DNA of 18,825 nucleotides from an uncultured Faecalibacterium sp. (GTDB lineage: Bacteria > Bacillota > Clostridia > Oscillospirales > Ruminococcaceae). This document shows, piece after piece, positions 7,684 through 14,748 of the stretch (positions are counted from its first letter, which is position 1; every line of letters begins with the position of its first letter). Below the pieces are notes generated by a model. It was not told the DNA's origin. It made no database searches and saw only the letters and a list, made by a program, of their open reading frames with translations. The stretch covers positions 1 to 18,825 of the forward strand of contig CAKSZE010000032.1 in the NCBI GenBank assembly GCA_934525325.1, given 5' to 3'. Made by a program: the position numbers and the translations under genes.

Positions 7684-8706
7684 ATGGCAGAAAACGAAAA
7701 GACCCACCAGAAGCTTTTTGATGCGATGAACGACAGCATTATGAATGCCGATATTCCTGAGGAGGAAAAAAGCAAACTGCAGCGGAACCTCTTGCACCTC
7801 AGGGAACAGAAGATCAACCTGATGGTCACCGGTGCGACCGGCTGCGGCAAAAGCTCTACCATCAATGCTCTGTTCAACACCGAGAAAGCCAAGGTCGGCG
7901 TAGGTGTTGACCCTGAGACCATGGAGATCTCCCGGTATGAGCTGGACAATCTCATACTGTGGGATACCCCGGGTCTGGGCGACGGAAAGGTTGCTGATGA
8001 ACGTCACACTAAAAATATCGTCAGAAAGCTTCGGGAACGCGATGAGAACGGGAATTATCTCATCGATCTGGTTCTTGTGATTCTGGACGGCAGCTCCCGC
8101 GACCTTGGCACGTCCTACGATTTGATCAATAATGTCATCATTCCCAATTTGGGCGAGGACAAGAAAAACCGTATCTTGATTGCAATCAATCAGTGTGACG
8201 TTGCAATGAAGGGACGTTATTGGAATGAAGAAGAGTGCAAACCGGAACCGCAGCTTGAAAAGTTTCTGGATGAAAAAGTTGAATCCGTCCGAAAAAGAAT
8301 TATGGAAGGTACTGGTGTAGATATAACACCGATCTATTACAGTGCAGGTTATAAAGAAGAAGGTATGCCCCAAAGCAAGCCGTATAACCTTTCCAAGCTG
8401 CTGTACTACATCGTTACATATACCCCTGAAGAAAAACGGCTGGTGCTGGTTGATAATATCAACAAAGACAAGGATACTTGGGCGCACAGTGACGGCAAGT
8501 CTGATTACAACGCCAACACGGAAAGCGAATTTGCAAAAACTCTGGAAAAATACGGCACCCCCTTTGCAGATGCTGGTGAACAGATCGGCTCGGTGTTTGG
8601 TGGTACCGGCGCGGAGATCGGGCGCACCATCGGTGCCGGGATCGGGATCGCGGTTGGTGTTGGGGTCAGCATTGTAAAAGCACTCAATCCGTTCAGGTGG
8701 TTCTGA
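7684..8706 (+). CDS. Era/IRG-like GTPase 1 with glycine-rich C-terminal hydrophobic tail
   Basis: TRAFAC-class GTPase, 340 aa. G1 is GATGCGKS (50-57), G3 is WDTPGLGD (93-100), G4 is NQCD (169-172, a variant of NKxD), and YYSAG supplies a G5-like motif. The conserved GVDPETMEI after G1 probably carries the switch-I Thr. The C-terminus (about 300-336) is a Gly/Ala/Ile/Val stretch (GGTGAEIGRTIGAGIGIAVG...) typical of membrane-inserting glycine zippers. I chose ATG 7684 because AGGAGG (7669-7674) abuts the ATG at 7675 but sits 9 nt from this one. Its stop overlaps the next start (TGATG). It resembles 50S-binding/YfjP-like or interferon-inducible-type GTPases; the true family and role are unknown. 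Probably first gene of a three-GTPase operon under the upstream palindrome. Confidence 0.85.
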   Translation: MAENEKTHQKLFDAMNDSIMNADIPEEEKSKLQRNLLHLREQKINLMVTGATGCGKSSTINALFNTEKAKVGVGVDPETMEISRYELDNLILWDTPGLGDGKVADERHTKNIVRKLRERDENGNYLIDLVLVILDGSSRDLGTSYDLINNVIIPNLGEDKKNRILIAINQCDVAMKGRYWNEEECKPEPQLEKFLDEKVESVRKRIMEGTGVDITPIYYSAGYKEEGMPQSKPYNLSKLLYYIVTYTPEEKRLVLVDNINKDKDTWAHSDGKSDYNANTESEFAKTLEKYGTPFADAGEQIGSVFGGTGAEIGRTIGAGIGIAVGVGVSIVKALNPFRWF

Positions 8707-9389
8707 TGGACTATCGTGTTTACCGTGCTGCGGACATTGAGTACAAATTGCGGAGTCTTGGCGTCAGACCTCTGGACGTAATGGTGGCCGGTGTGACCGG
8801 TGCCGGAAAGTCAACAACGCTGAATGCGCTCTTTCAAAAGGACGTTGCTCGTGTAGGCCAGGGGGTCGATCCTGAAACGATGGAGATCACCGGCTACAAG
8901 CTGAATGATTGGTTCCGTATCTGGGATACGCCCGGACTGGGTGACAATGTCGAAACAGACTTGCAGCACAAAGAAAAAATGACCAAGCTTTTACGCTCCA
9001 CCTACCGCTACGGCAACGGGACTTACCGCGTGATCGACATGGCGCTGGTCATCATTGAAGGTGCAAATCGAGACATGGGCACCACCTACGATCTGTTGAA
9101 CAACGTTATTGTTCCGAACATCCAGAAAGACCGCATTTTTGTCGTGATCAATCAGGCTGATCTGGCACAGAAGGGTCATCACTGGAACCGTATCACCAAC
9201 ACCCCGGACGCTGTTCTGGCAGCGTTTCTGGAGCAGCAGGCTGTATCTGTCCAGCAGCGGGTCAAGGAATCTACCGGTGTCACCATACGAAAGCCCATCT
9301 GCTATTCCGCAGAATACGGATGGAATCTTCAGGCGGTGTTCGATTTTATCGTTGATAACATCCCCGCAAAGAGACGGGCATTAAGATAA
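8706..9389 (+). CDS. Era/IRG-like GTPase 2 (short, no tail)
   Basis: 227-aa paralogue of its neighbours made almost only of the G domain: G1 GVTGAGKS (29-36), GVDPETMEI following it, G3 WDTPGLGD (73-80), G4 NQAD (149-152), G5-like YSAEYG. The C-terminal extension and hydrophobic tail of the other two are missing, so it should be soluble. ATG 8706 overlaps the previous stop as TGATG, with AGGTGG just upstream; a GTG at 8697 is a less likely alternative start. Three different G domains in one operon suggest a hetero-oligomer in which this is a soluble subunit or regulator (inference). Confidence 0.85.
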   Translation: MDYRVYRAADIEYKLRSLGVRPLDVMVAGVTGAGKSTTLNALFQKDVARVGQGVDPETMEITGYKLNDWFRIWDTPGLGDNVETDLQHKEKMTKLLRSTYRYGNGTYRVIDMALVIIEGANRDMGTTYDLLNNVIVPNIQKDRIFVVINQADLAQKGHHWNRITNTPDAVLAAFLEQQAVSVQQRVKESTGVTIRKPICYSAEYGWNLQAVFDFIVDNIPAKRRALR

Positions 9390-9401
9390 GGAGTTGACAA
9401 T

Positions 9402-10334
9402 ATGAGTACGCATATCATAGATTCTCTTGAATCGCAGCTGAACGTAGTCCCTGACAGTCAAGAACTATTGAAGATCCTTGAAAAACTGAAGCGACAGAAG
9501 CTGAACATCATGTTTGTTGGAGCAACGGGCGTTGGTAAAAGCTCCACAATAAATTCGATTTTTAATATGGATGTTGCCAAGGTCGGCGATCGAGTAGACC
9601 CGGAAACTTCAACGATTCAGAAGTTTGAGCTTGACAATATCACTTTATGGGATACACCGGGTTTGGGCGACAGCCCTGAAAATGACAGACGCTATGCGGG
9701 AGAGATCGCATACGCGTTAAAAGAGCGCGATGAAAACGGTGACCTTCTGATTGATGAAGTGGTTGTTCTGATCGATGGCTCGAACCGTGATATGGGAACA
9801 GCTTACGAAGTAATTGAAAATATGATTGCTCCGTTGATTGGAGATCCTAAACGAATCGTAATTGCCATTAACCAGTGTGATATGGCCATGAAGGGCCGCG
9901 GCTGGAATCATGATTTAAACCTGCCTGAACCGTCGTTGGTAAATTTCCTGGATGAAAAAGTGCGCTCTGTGAAGGCTCGAATCGCAGAATCCACAGGCAT
10001 CGAAACAGAACCTATTTACTATTCTGCACTTTATCATTACAATATTTCAAAGCTCCTTTTAACGATGCTAAGTTCTCTGCCAGAAGGCAAGCGCTTTTTG
10101 CTTGCGGACTCCATGAACAAAGAATCTGGCATCTGGAAGAGAAATGACGATCATAAAAATTACAATCAGGAAATTCAAAAGACAATGACGGGATCTTTGA
10201 CTAAGGCCGTTGAAGGCGCAGCAAAGGGTGCTGTGGCTGGTGCAACGGTGGGAAATTTGATTCCGGTGATCGGCCCAGTCGTTGGTGCCGCAGTTGGTGC
10301 AGCATTGGGATTTCTTGGTGGTTTGCTCGGCTAA
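9402..10334 (+). CDS. Era/IRG-like GTPase 3 with glycine-zipper tail
   Basis: 310 aa, closest in layout to GTPase 1. Helical N-terminus 1-33, G1 GATGVGKS (40-47), RVDPET after it, G3 WDTPGLGD (83-90), G4 NQCD (157-160), G5-like YYSALY. The last ~45 residues (AVEGAAKGAVAGATVG..., then IPVIGPVVGAAVGAALG) form a small-residue hydrophobic hairpin like those of membrane-active glycine-zipper proteins. AAGGAG lies 9 nt before the ATG. It starts 12 bp after GTPase 2. Codon use is more AT-rich than in the flanking genes, consistent with transfer. A 16-bp-stem terminator follows. GTP hydrolysis is secure from motifs; location and partner are inferred. Confidence 0.87.
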   Translation: MSTHIIDSLESQLNVVPDSQELLKILEKLKRQKLNIMFVGATGVGKSSTINSIFNMDVAKVGDRVDPETSTIQKFELDNITLWDTPGLGDSPENDRRYAGEIAYALKERDENGDLLIDEVVVLIDGSNRDMGTAYEVIENMIAPLIGDPKRIVIAINQCDMAMKGRGWNHDLNLPEPSLVNFLDEKVRSVKARIAESTGIETEPIYYSALYHYNISKLLLTMLSSLPEGKRFLLADSMNKESGIWKRNDDHKNYNQEIQKTMTGSLTKAVEGAAKGAVAGATVGNLIPVIGPVVGAAVGAALGFLGGLLG

Positions 10335-10372
10335 ATAGTATGATTCGTATGATTTGACTTGAATCTAAAGTA

Positions 10373-10420
10373 AAAGAATGGTCTGTTCTGCATTTTATGA
10401 TGTGGAACAGACCATTCTTT
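10373..10420. terminator. Bidirectional terminator between the GTPase and WYL operons
   Basis: Perfect 16-bp stem: AAAGAATGGTCTGTTC (10373-10388) with GAACAGACCATTCTTT (10405-10420), 16-nt loop. It follows GTPase 3 on the plus strand and the small proline-rich gene on the minus strand. Confidence 0.85.
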
Positions 10421-10422
10421 GT

Positions 10423-10677
10423 TCAGTTGGTCGGTTTAACAGGCGGTGGAGGCAGCGGACGCTGCTTGATGCGCTCCTGTGTATGGATTTTGCCGTCCGC
10501 ATTAGTTTCTGCTTCATCAACCGGCTGCAAGACGGTCTCTTCCGTTACCACCTCTGCGGTGAGCGGTTTGCCCGGCTTCTTTTTCACAAAAACTCTCTTC
10601 CTTCCAAAATCTATTGGTTCAATTACGCTTCTGCGCAGCCGTACTGCCGTGAAGTTGTCCGCTATTTTTTTGTTCAT
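10423..10677 (-). CDS. Small basic, proline-rich hypothetical protein
   Basis: 84-aa protein beginning MNKKIADNFTAVRLRRSV and ending RPLPPPPVKPTN. No domain recognised. The first ~40 residues are basic, the middle is acidic and the tail is a PPPP stretch. The ATG at 10677 overlaps the end of the WYL gene region (TGATATG), with GAGGTG seven nt upstream, supporting translation directly after the WYL regulator. It could be a modulator of the regulator or an adaptor with a polyproline ligand; I do not recognise a function. Confidence 0.6.
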   Translation of the reverse strand: MNKKIADNFTAVRLRRSVIEPIDFGRKRVFVKKKPGKPLTAEVVTEETVLQPVDEAETNADGKIHTQERIKQRPLPPPPVKPTN

Positions 10678-10678
10678 A

Positions 10679-11701
10679 TCATTGCACCTCGGTTTCATCT
10701 TTGTATTGTTCCAGAATCTCTGTCAGGATCTTTTTCATCTCATCCCGAAGTGCCTGCGGTTCAAGCACTTCTATCCTGTTGCCCTGACTGAGCAGCCACA
10801 TGACGATGCCGTTGCCGTAGACCTCGGCTTCGATAATAGAGCCTTTTTCATCCTGAGAAATGACTTTTGCGGTGGGCAGGCGGTCAAGAACCGCTTCCAC
10901 ACTGGTGCCGGTATAGCGCAGCCGGATGCGCTGCAAACGGCCCGGATACATGAACTGCACCCGTTTGCGGAACTCGCCCTCCTGAAAACGTGTTGCATAC
11001 GGCAGCGAGAAGGTCTGTTCCAGTATTTTGCAATCTGTGATGCGATCAATGCGGAAAATGGCAGGATAATCGTATTTGCGGTTGTATTTTCCGTTTTTCT
11101 CTTCCGTAATGTAGGCGTTCAGGTAGAAGTAGTATTCCGAAAACAGGATGGATACTGGCTCCACAATGCGTTCCACGGCAAAAGCTACATCTGTGCCTTG
11201 CCGCTGGTAATGGATCTGCATCAGCTTGTGCTGCTGAATGTCGCAGCCAATTTCCCACAGCTTATCCTGAATGCCTGCCGGGTGGGTCAGTTCTACATAG
11301 TGGAACAGCTCATTGGAGATCAAATCGGAAACCAGCTTGATATTTTCCAGCGGCACACAGCCCGCCACCAGCTTGTTCAGGATAACGGACATTTCCTCTT
11401 TGGTAAATGCGCGGCTTTCCAGCAGAATTTTGCTCACTGCCAGGATCTCGCTGTTGGTCATCATCGGAGACGGACAGCCCACCAGCCGGAAACCTTTCTG
11501 CTGACGGTCATAAATGATCTGCCGGTTTTCTCCCTTGGCAACATTGTGTTCTGCAAGAAAGGCCCGGATATCGTCTATGTCTCTCTGGACGGAGCGCTCA
11601 TCAATGCCAAAGCGAAGGGCTTCTTCTGCTTTGGTAAGCGTTCGGCCAGCGCATAGGCGTTCGTACAAATCCAATATCCGCTCATTTTTAGAATAGTCCA
11701 T
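10679..11701 (-). CDS. WYL-domain HTH transcriptional regulator
   Basis: 340-aa DNA-binding regulator. The N-terminal HTH (about 5-60: RILDLYERL...LTKAEEALRFGIDERSVQRDIDDIRAFL) is of the DeoR/WYL type. A WYL domain lies about 150-230, with FYLNAYITE as the WYL-like motif and a conserved FRIDRI. A C-terminal WCX extension (250-335) includes the GNGIVMWLLSQG element. WYL domains bind ligands, often nucleotides or nucleic acids, and many such proteins control defence or DNA/RNA-damage genes. I chose ATG 11701 (GAGG 8 nt upstream) over an upstream in-frame start at 11803 that lies inside the operator. It is encoded between the two operons that share the palindrome and is divergent from the MoxR operon, so it is the likely regulator of both (inference). 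Confidence 0.88.
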   Translation of the reverse strand: MDYSKNERILDLYERLCAGRTLTKAEEALRFGIDERSVQRDIDDIRAFLAEHNVAKGENRQIIYDRQQKGFRLVGCPSPMMTNSEILAVSKILLESRAFTKEEMSVILNKLVAGCVPLENIKLVSDLISNELFHYVELTHPAGIQDKLWEIGCDIQQHKLMQIHYQRQGTDVAFAVERIVEPVSILFSEYYFYLNAYITEEKNGKYNRKYDYPAIFRIDRITDCKILEQTFSLPYATRFQEGEFRKRVQFMYPGRLQRIRLRYTGTSVEAVLDRLPTAKVISQDEKGSIIEAEVYGNGIVMWLLSQGNRIEVLEPQALRDEMKKILTEILEQYKDETEVQ

Positions 11702-11726
11702 CTTCTTAACCTCATTTCCTATCGTT

Positions 11727-11755
11727 AGTATACGAAAAAACTGCCTAAAAAACAA
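11727..11755 (-). promoter_or_regulatory. Possible promoter of the WYL regulator gene
   Basis: On the minus strand TTGTTT (11755-11750), 17 bp, TATACT (11732-11727). The start would be near 11720, some 20 nt before the ATG. The -10 is good and the -35 is partial. Confidence 0.5.
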
Positions 11756-11783
11756 TCTCAGGATAACTGCATTATAAATTTTT

Positions 11784-11819
11784 AGGATGACAGATTTTGT
11801 CATCCTGTTTTGTTATACT
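11784..11819 (+). promoter_or_regulatory. Palindromic operator plus -10 box of the MoxR/VWA/RtcB operon
   Basis: Perfect inverted repeat AGGATGACA (11784-11792), 5 bp, TGTCATCCT (11798-11806), followed by TATACT at 11814-11819. From TGTCAT to the -10 is exactly 10 bp, as in the GTPase operon. There is no recognisable -35 at 16-18 bp. The inverted repeat is centred near -31 of this promoter and near -75 of the divergent WYL promoter. Confidence 0.75.
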
Positions 11820-11853
11820 ATGGCTAAACAAACGGGAAAGGAGAAATAGCAAG

Positions 11854-11916
11854 GTGAAACTTTTGAATGATGGAAAGAAACCCATCCGAAAAATTATGGA
11901 GGTAAGATTGCTTTGA
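11854..11916 (+). CDS. Possible 20-codon leader peptide overlapping the moxR start
   Basis: GTG at 11854, 10 nt after AGGAG, opens a 20-codon frame reading VKLLNDGKKPIRKIMEVRLL. It ends at TGA 11914-11916, overlapping the TTG start of the AAA+ gene (11913-11915). It may serve translational coupling; it could also be chance. Confidence 0.35.
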   Translation: MKLLNDGKKPIRKIMEVRLL

Positions 11917-12971
11917 ATCTTGCAGTATCGGTTGACCAGAAACAGCTTCTGGATATTTTATTGAATGTTGGCGTTGTGCGCCCTGTCTTTATCTGGGGAG
12001 CACCCGGCATCGGCAAGTCTGCTATCGTAGAGCAGTTCGCCGCAGATATGGGACTGCCCTGCGTTTCGCTTCTGGGCAGTCAGCTTGCGCCGGAAGATAT
12101 TATCGGTGTGCCGCAAATCGTAAATGGCCGCAGCGTGTTCTGCCCGCCTAAAATGATCGCACGGGAAGAACCTTATTGTCTGTTTCTGGATGAATTGAAC
12201 GCCTGCTCGCAGGAGGTGCAAAAAGCATTTTATTCCCTCATTCTGGAACGGCGCATCGGGGAATACCACCTGCCCAAAGGCTCTATTGTGATTGGCGCAG
12301 GCAACCGTGCGCAGGATAACGCCATCACCCGGCCTATGTCCTCTGCACTGCTCAACCGGATGTTCCATGTTGAACTTCGCGCCGACAGCCGTATCTGGCT
12401 GGAATGGGCCGCAGGGCATGGCATTCATCCCTATGTGTACGATTACATTTGTTTCCGTCCGGACCAATTGTGGAGTCCGCCCTCCAAAACAGAAGAACCT
12501 TTTTCTTCTCCCCGCAGCTGGCACATGCTCAGCGATGCTATCATCAGTTATGGCGATTCTATTTCGGAACAGGAACTGGCGGTTCTGGCAAACGGCTGTC
12601 TGACCGCTGCTCATGCAGCACAGTTTGTCGCCTATGTCCGGCAGGTGCGGCAGGCATATTCCATCACGAAAATTATCAACGGTACACAGACCTGGCCGGA
12701 CAAGCCGGAAGAGCGGGATATTCTCTATTTTCTGGCGCAGAGCTTCCGAGCACAGCTGCTGAAAGAGCTGCCCCGCAACCGCAGCAAACTCACTTCTGCT
12801 ACGCAGAACCTCACACTGCGCGCAAAGGAATTGTTGGTCGAACTGGCGGGCATCAGTCTGGAAATCGCACAGATGGCCATTACCCCGGAGAATGGCGAAA
12901 CGCTTCCCGCATGGTTCATCGTGGAAGTGACTCGTGACCTGCCCGCACTGACCAAAAAGAAGATGGGGTGA
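11913..12971 (+). CDS. MoxR-type AAA+ ATPase
   Basis: 352-aa AAA+ ATPase of the MoxR clade, which works as a chaperone-like remodeller with VWA-domain partners. Walker A is GAPGIGKS (29-36), Walker B is CLFLDELN (Asp93-Glu94), sensor-1 is GAGNR (Asn131), followed by SSALLNRMFHVEL with a probable Arg finger. The start is TTG at 11913 with GGAGG about 10 nt upstream, overlapping a possible leader peptide stop. The next gene begins 4 nt after its stop. MoxR/VWA pairs usually assemble or activate another protein; here RtcB and a PrfH fragment are the downstream candidates (inference). Confidence 0.88.
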   Translation: MNLAVSVDQKQLLDILLNVGVVRPVFIWGAPGIGKSAIVEQFAADMGLPCVSLLGSQLAPEDIIGVPQIVNGRSVFCPPKMIAREEPYCLFLDELNACSQEVQKAFYSLILERRIGEYHLPKGSIVIGAGNRAQDNAITRPMSSALLNRMFHVELRADSRIWLEWAAGHGIHPYVYDYICFRPDQLWSPPSKTEEPFSSPRSWHMLSDAIISYGDSISEQELAVLANGCLTAAHAAQFVAYVRQVRQAYSITKIINGTQTWPDKPEERDILYFLAQSFRAQLLKELPRNRSKLTSATQNLTLRAKELLVELAGISLEIAQMAITPENGETLPAWFIVEVTRDLPALTKKKMG

Positions 12972-12975
12972 CGAT

Positions 12976-14733
12976 ATGGGCCGAAAAGAGGAAAAAACGC
13001 AGCAGGACAGCATTCCCGTATGGCGAAAAGCTATCGAGAAAATTGGGGATGGTCCCCTGTTCCGACTTGCATACTGTACGCGTGTGTACTGCGCCGAACG
13101 CTATCCCATGGCAAAAGCAGACTGGGCTTATGTTACAAACGATGGGGACATCTACCTGAACCCACACCGGAAAGCATCCGTTGGAGAGTGGGAGTATATC
13201 ATAAGTCACTGCCTATTGCATCTTGGCTTCGGGCATTTTCAGAAAGAACGTATGAAAGACAGCCATTGGAATATGGCCTGTGATCTGGTCGTTGCCCGTT
13301 TCCTGAAAGACAGCCATATCGGCACACCGCCGCCGGAGTTTCAGCAGGAGCTGCCCTTTCCGGTCAAAGAGGAAGAGCAGGCATTCCGGCAATTACAGAC
13401 GGCATCGGTTTCTGGAAGCATTTTTAGCACTATGACTGGCGGCAGACCCGATATGGTATGGAATCGGGATGACATCAAAACGGATTATACAGAAATTTTT
13501 GCCGAGTCTCTTCAGGCATCCATGCAGAAAACCTTGATGGAATCCAGAGGAATTTCCACCGGACATCAGTATTACTGGATGCGGCCTGTTTATTTACAGG
13601 CACGGGACTGGTTTCTGTCCAGTTTTCCGCTGCTGGGTGCAGTAGCTTCGGCATTCCGTATTGTAGACAACAACGACGCTGTTTCCCGGCTGAACATCCC
13701 GGTTGCAGCAGTCAGCCCGCAACTGGGCGAAATCTATATCAATACTCACTGTCGTCTGAATCTGGAAGAGTGGAAATTTGTGCTGGCACATGAATTTCTT
13801 CATGCAGCTCTGCGCCATGACCTGCGCTGTGAGGATAGAATGCCGGAACTCTGGAACGTTGCCTGCGATTATGTGGTGAATAGCTGGCTCTGTGAGATGA
13901 AAGTAGGCTGTATGCCAGAGTCAGCACTGTTCGATAACCAGTTTCATGCGATGTCCGCAGAAGCGGTCTATGACCAGCTTTGTGAGAATATCCGGCAGTA
14001 TCTGAAAGAAAATCCGGGTGATCTGCTGTATGGCGATGGCTCAGAAGTGGTAGATTTGAACGGCAACAAGCTGGATTCCGTCTATCGCTCCGCCTTGCAG
14101 CAGGGGCTTGTGTATCACACCCAGCAGAACCGTGGCTATCTGCCTGCCGGTCTGATTGAAGAAATTCATGCACTCTCCCGTCCGCCCATTTCGTGGGATG
14201 TGGAATTGGGAAAATGGTTTGATGAAAACTTTACGGTCGTGGAAAAGCATCGTTCCTATGCACGGCTCAGTCGGCGGCAGAGTTCTACCCCGGACATTCC
14301 GCGCCCTGCATGGCGGCTGGAAGAGCATCTGGAAAAGCAGCAGACGTTTGCGGTGCTGCTGGACACCTCCGGTTCCATGTCCCGTGGACTGCTGGCGGCA
14401 GCACTCGGTTCTATTGCAAGTTACAGTGAAGCCAGAGATGTGCAGACTATCCGGGTGGTTTTCTGTGATGCTGCTGTTTACGATCAAGGGATGATGACCC
14501 CGGAAGAGATTGCCGGAGCCGTTCAGGTCAAGGGGCGCGGCGGTACTCGTTTGCAACCCGGAATCGATTTGCTGGAAAATGATGTTCGCTTTCCAAAAGA
14601 TGCGCCGCTGCTCATCATTACAGATGGGGAATGTGACCGGCTCAATCTGCGAGGACGTAGCCACGCTTATCTGATTCCGTGGGGCAAGCGGCTCCCGTTT
14701 CCACCCAAAGGGCCGGTGTTCCGGCTGAAATAA
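12976..14733 (+). CDS. VWA-domain protein with duplicated metallopeptidase-like module (DUF2201-like)
   Basis: 585 aa. Two copies of a metallopeptidase-like unit are visible. Copy one (about 15-110) has EWEYIISHCLLHLGFGH and WNMACDLVVARF. Copy two (about 215-310) has EWKFVLAHEFLHAALRH and WNVACDYVVNSW. Copy two keeps an intact HExxH (His272-Glu273...His276). In copy one the Glu is Cys79 (His78-C-L-L-His82), so it is probably inactive as a protease. The C-terminal third is a VWA-like domain with MIDAS DTSGSMS starting at Asp463 and a later ITDGECD. It lies 4 nt after the MoxR gene and 15 nt before rtcB. MoxR ATPases typically act through such VWA proteins bound by Mg2+. Confidence 0.85.
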   Translation: MGRKEEKTQQDSIPVWRKAIEKIGDGPLFRLAYCTRVYCAERYPMAKADWAYVTNDGDIYLNPHRKASVGEWEYIISHCLLHLGFGHFQKERMKDSHWNMACDLVVARFLKDSHIGTPPPEFQQELPFPVKEEEQAFRQLQTASVSGSIFSTMTGGRPDMVWNRDDIKTDYTEIFAESLQASMQKTLMESRGISTGHQYYWMRPVYLQARDWFLSSFPLLGAVASAFRIVDNNDAVSRLNIPVAAVSPQLGEIYINTHCRLNLEEWKFVLAHEFLHAALRHDLRCEDRMPELWNVACDYVVNSWLCEMKVGCMPESALFDNQFHAMSAEAVYDQLCENIRQYLKENPGDLLYGDGSEVVDLNGNKLDSVYRSALQQGLVYHTQQNRGYLPAGLIEEIHALSRPPISWDVELGKWFDENFTVVEKHRSYARLSRRQSSTPDIPRPAWRLEEHLEKQQTFAVLLDTSGSMSRGLLAAALGSIASYSEARDVQTIRVVFCDAAVYDQGMMTPEEIAGAVQVKGRGGTRLQPGIDLLENDVRFPKDAPLLIITDGECDRLNLRGRSHAYLIPWGKRLPFPPKGPVFRLK

Positions 14734-14748
14734 AAGAAAGGCATTACT

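Noticed and set aside
7684..10334. Three GTPases as assembly duplication
   Set aside because: The three coding sequences differ throughout in sequence, length and tail, so they are true diverged paralogues.
10397..11656. 419-codon plus-strand frame
   Set aside because: Antisense to the WYL regulator and small proline-rich gene, and begins inside the terminator stem.
11701..11803. Longer WYL protein starting at 11803
   Set aside because: The extra 34 residues would be encoded by the operator and the gene's own promoter; ATG 11701 has a proper GAGG site.
11958..13013. 351-codon minus-strand frame
   Set aside because: Shadow of the MoxR gene, which carries Walker A/B and sensor motifs on the other strand.
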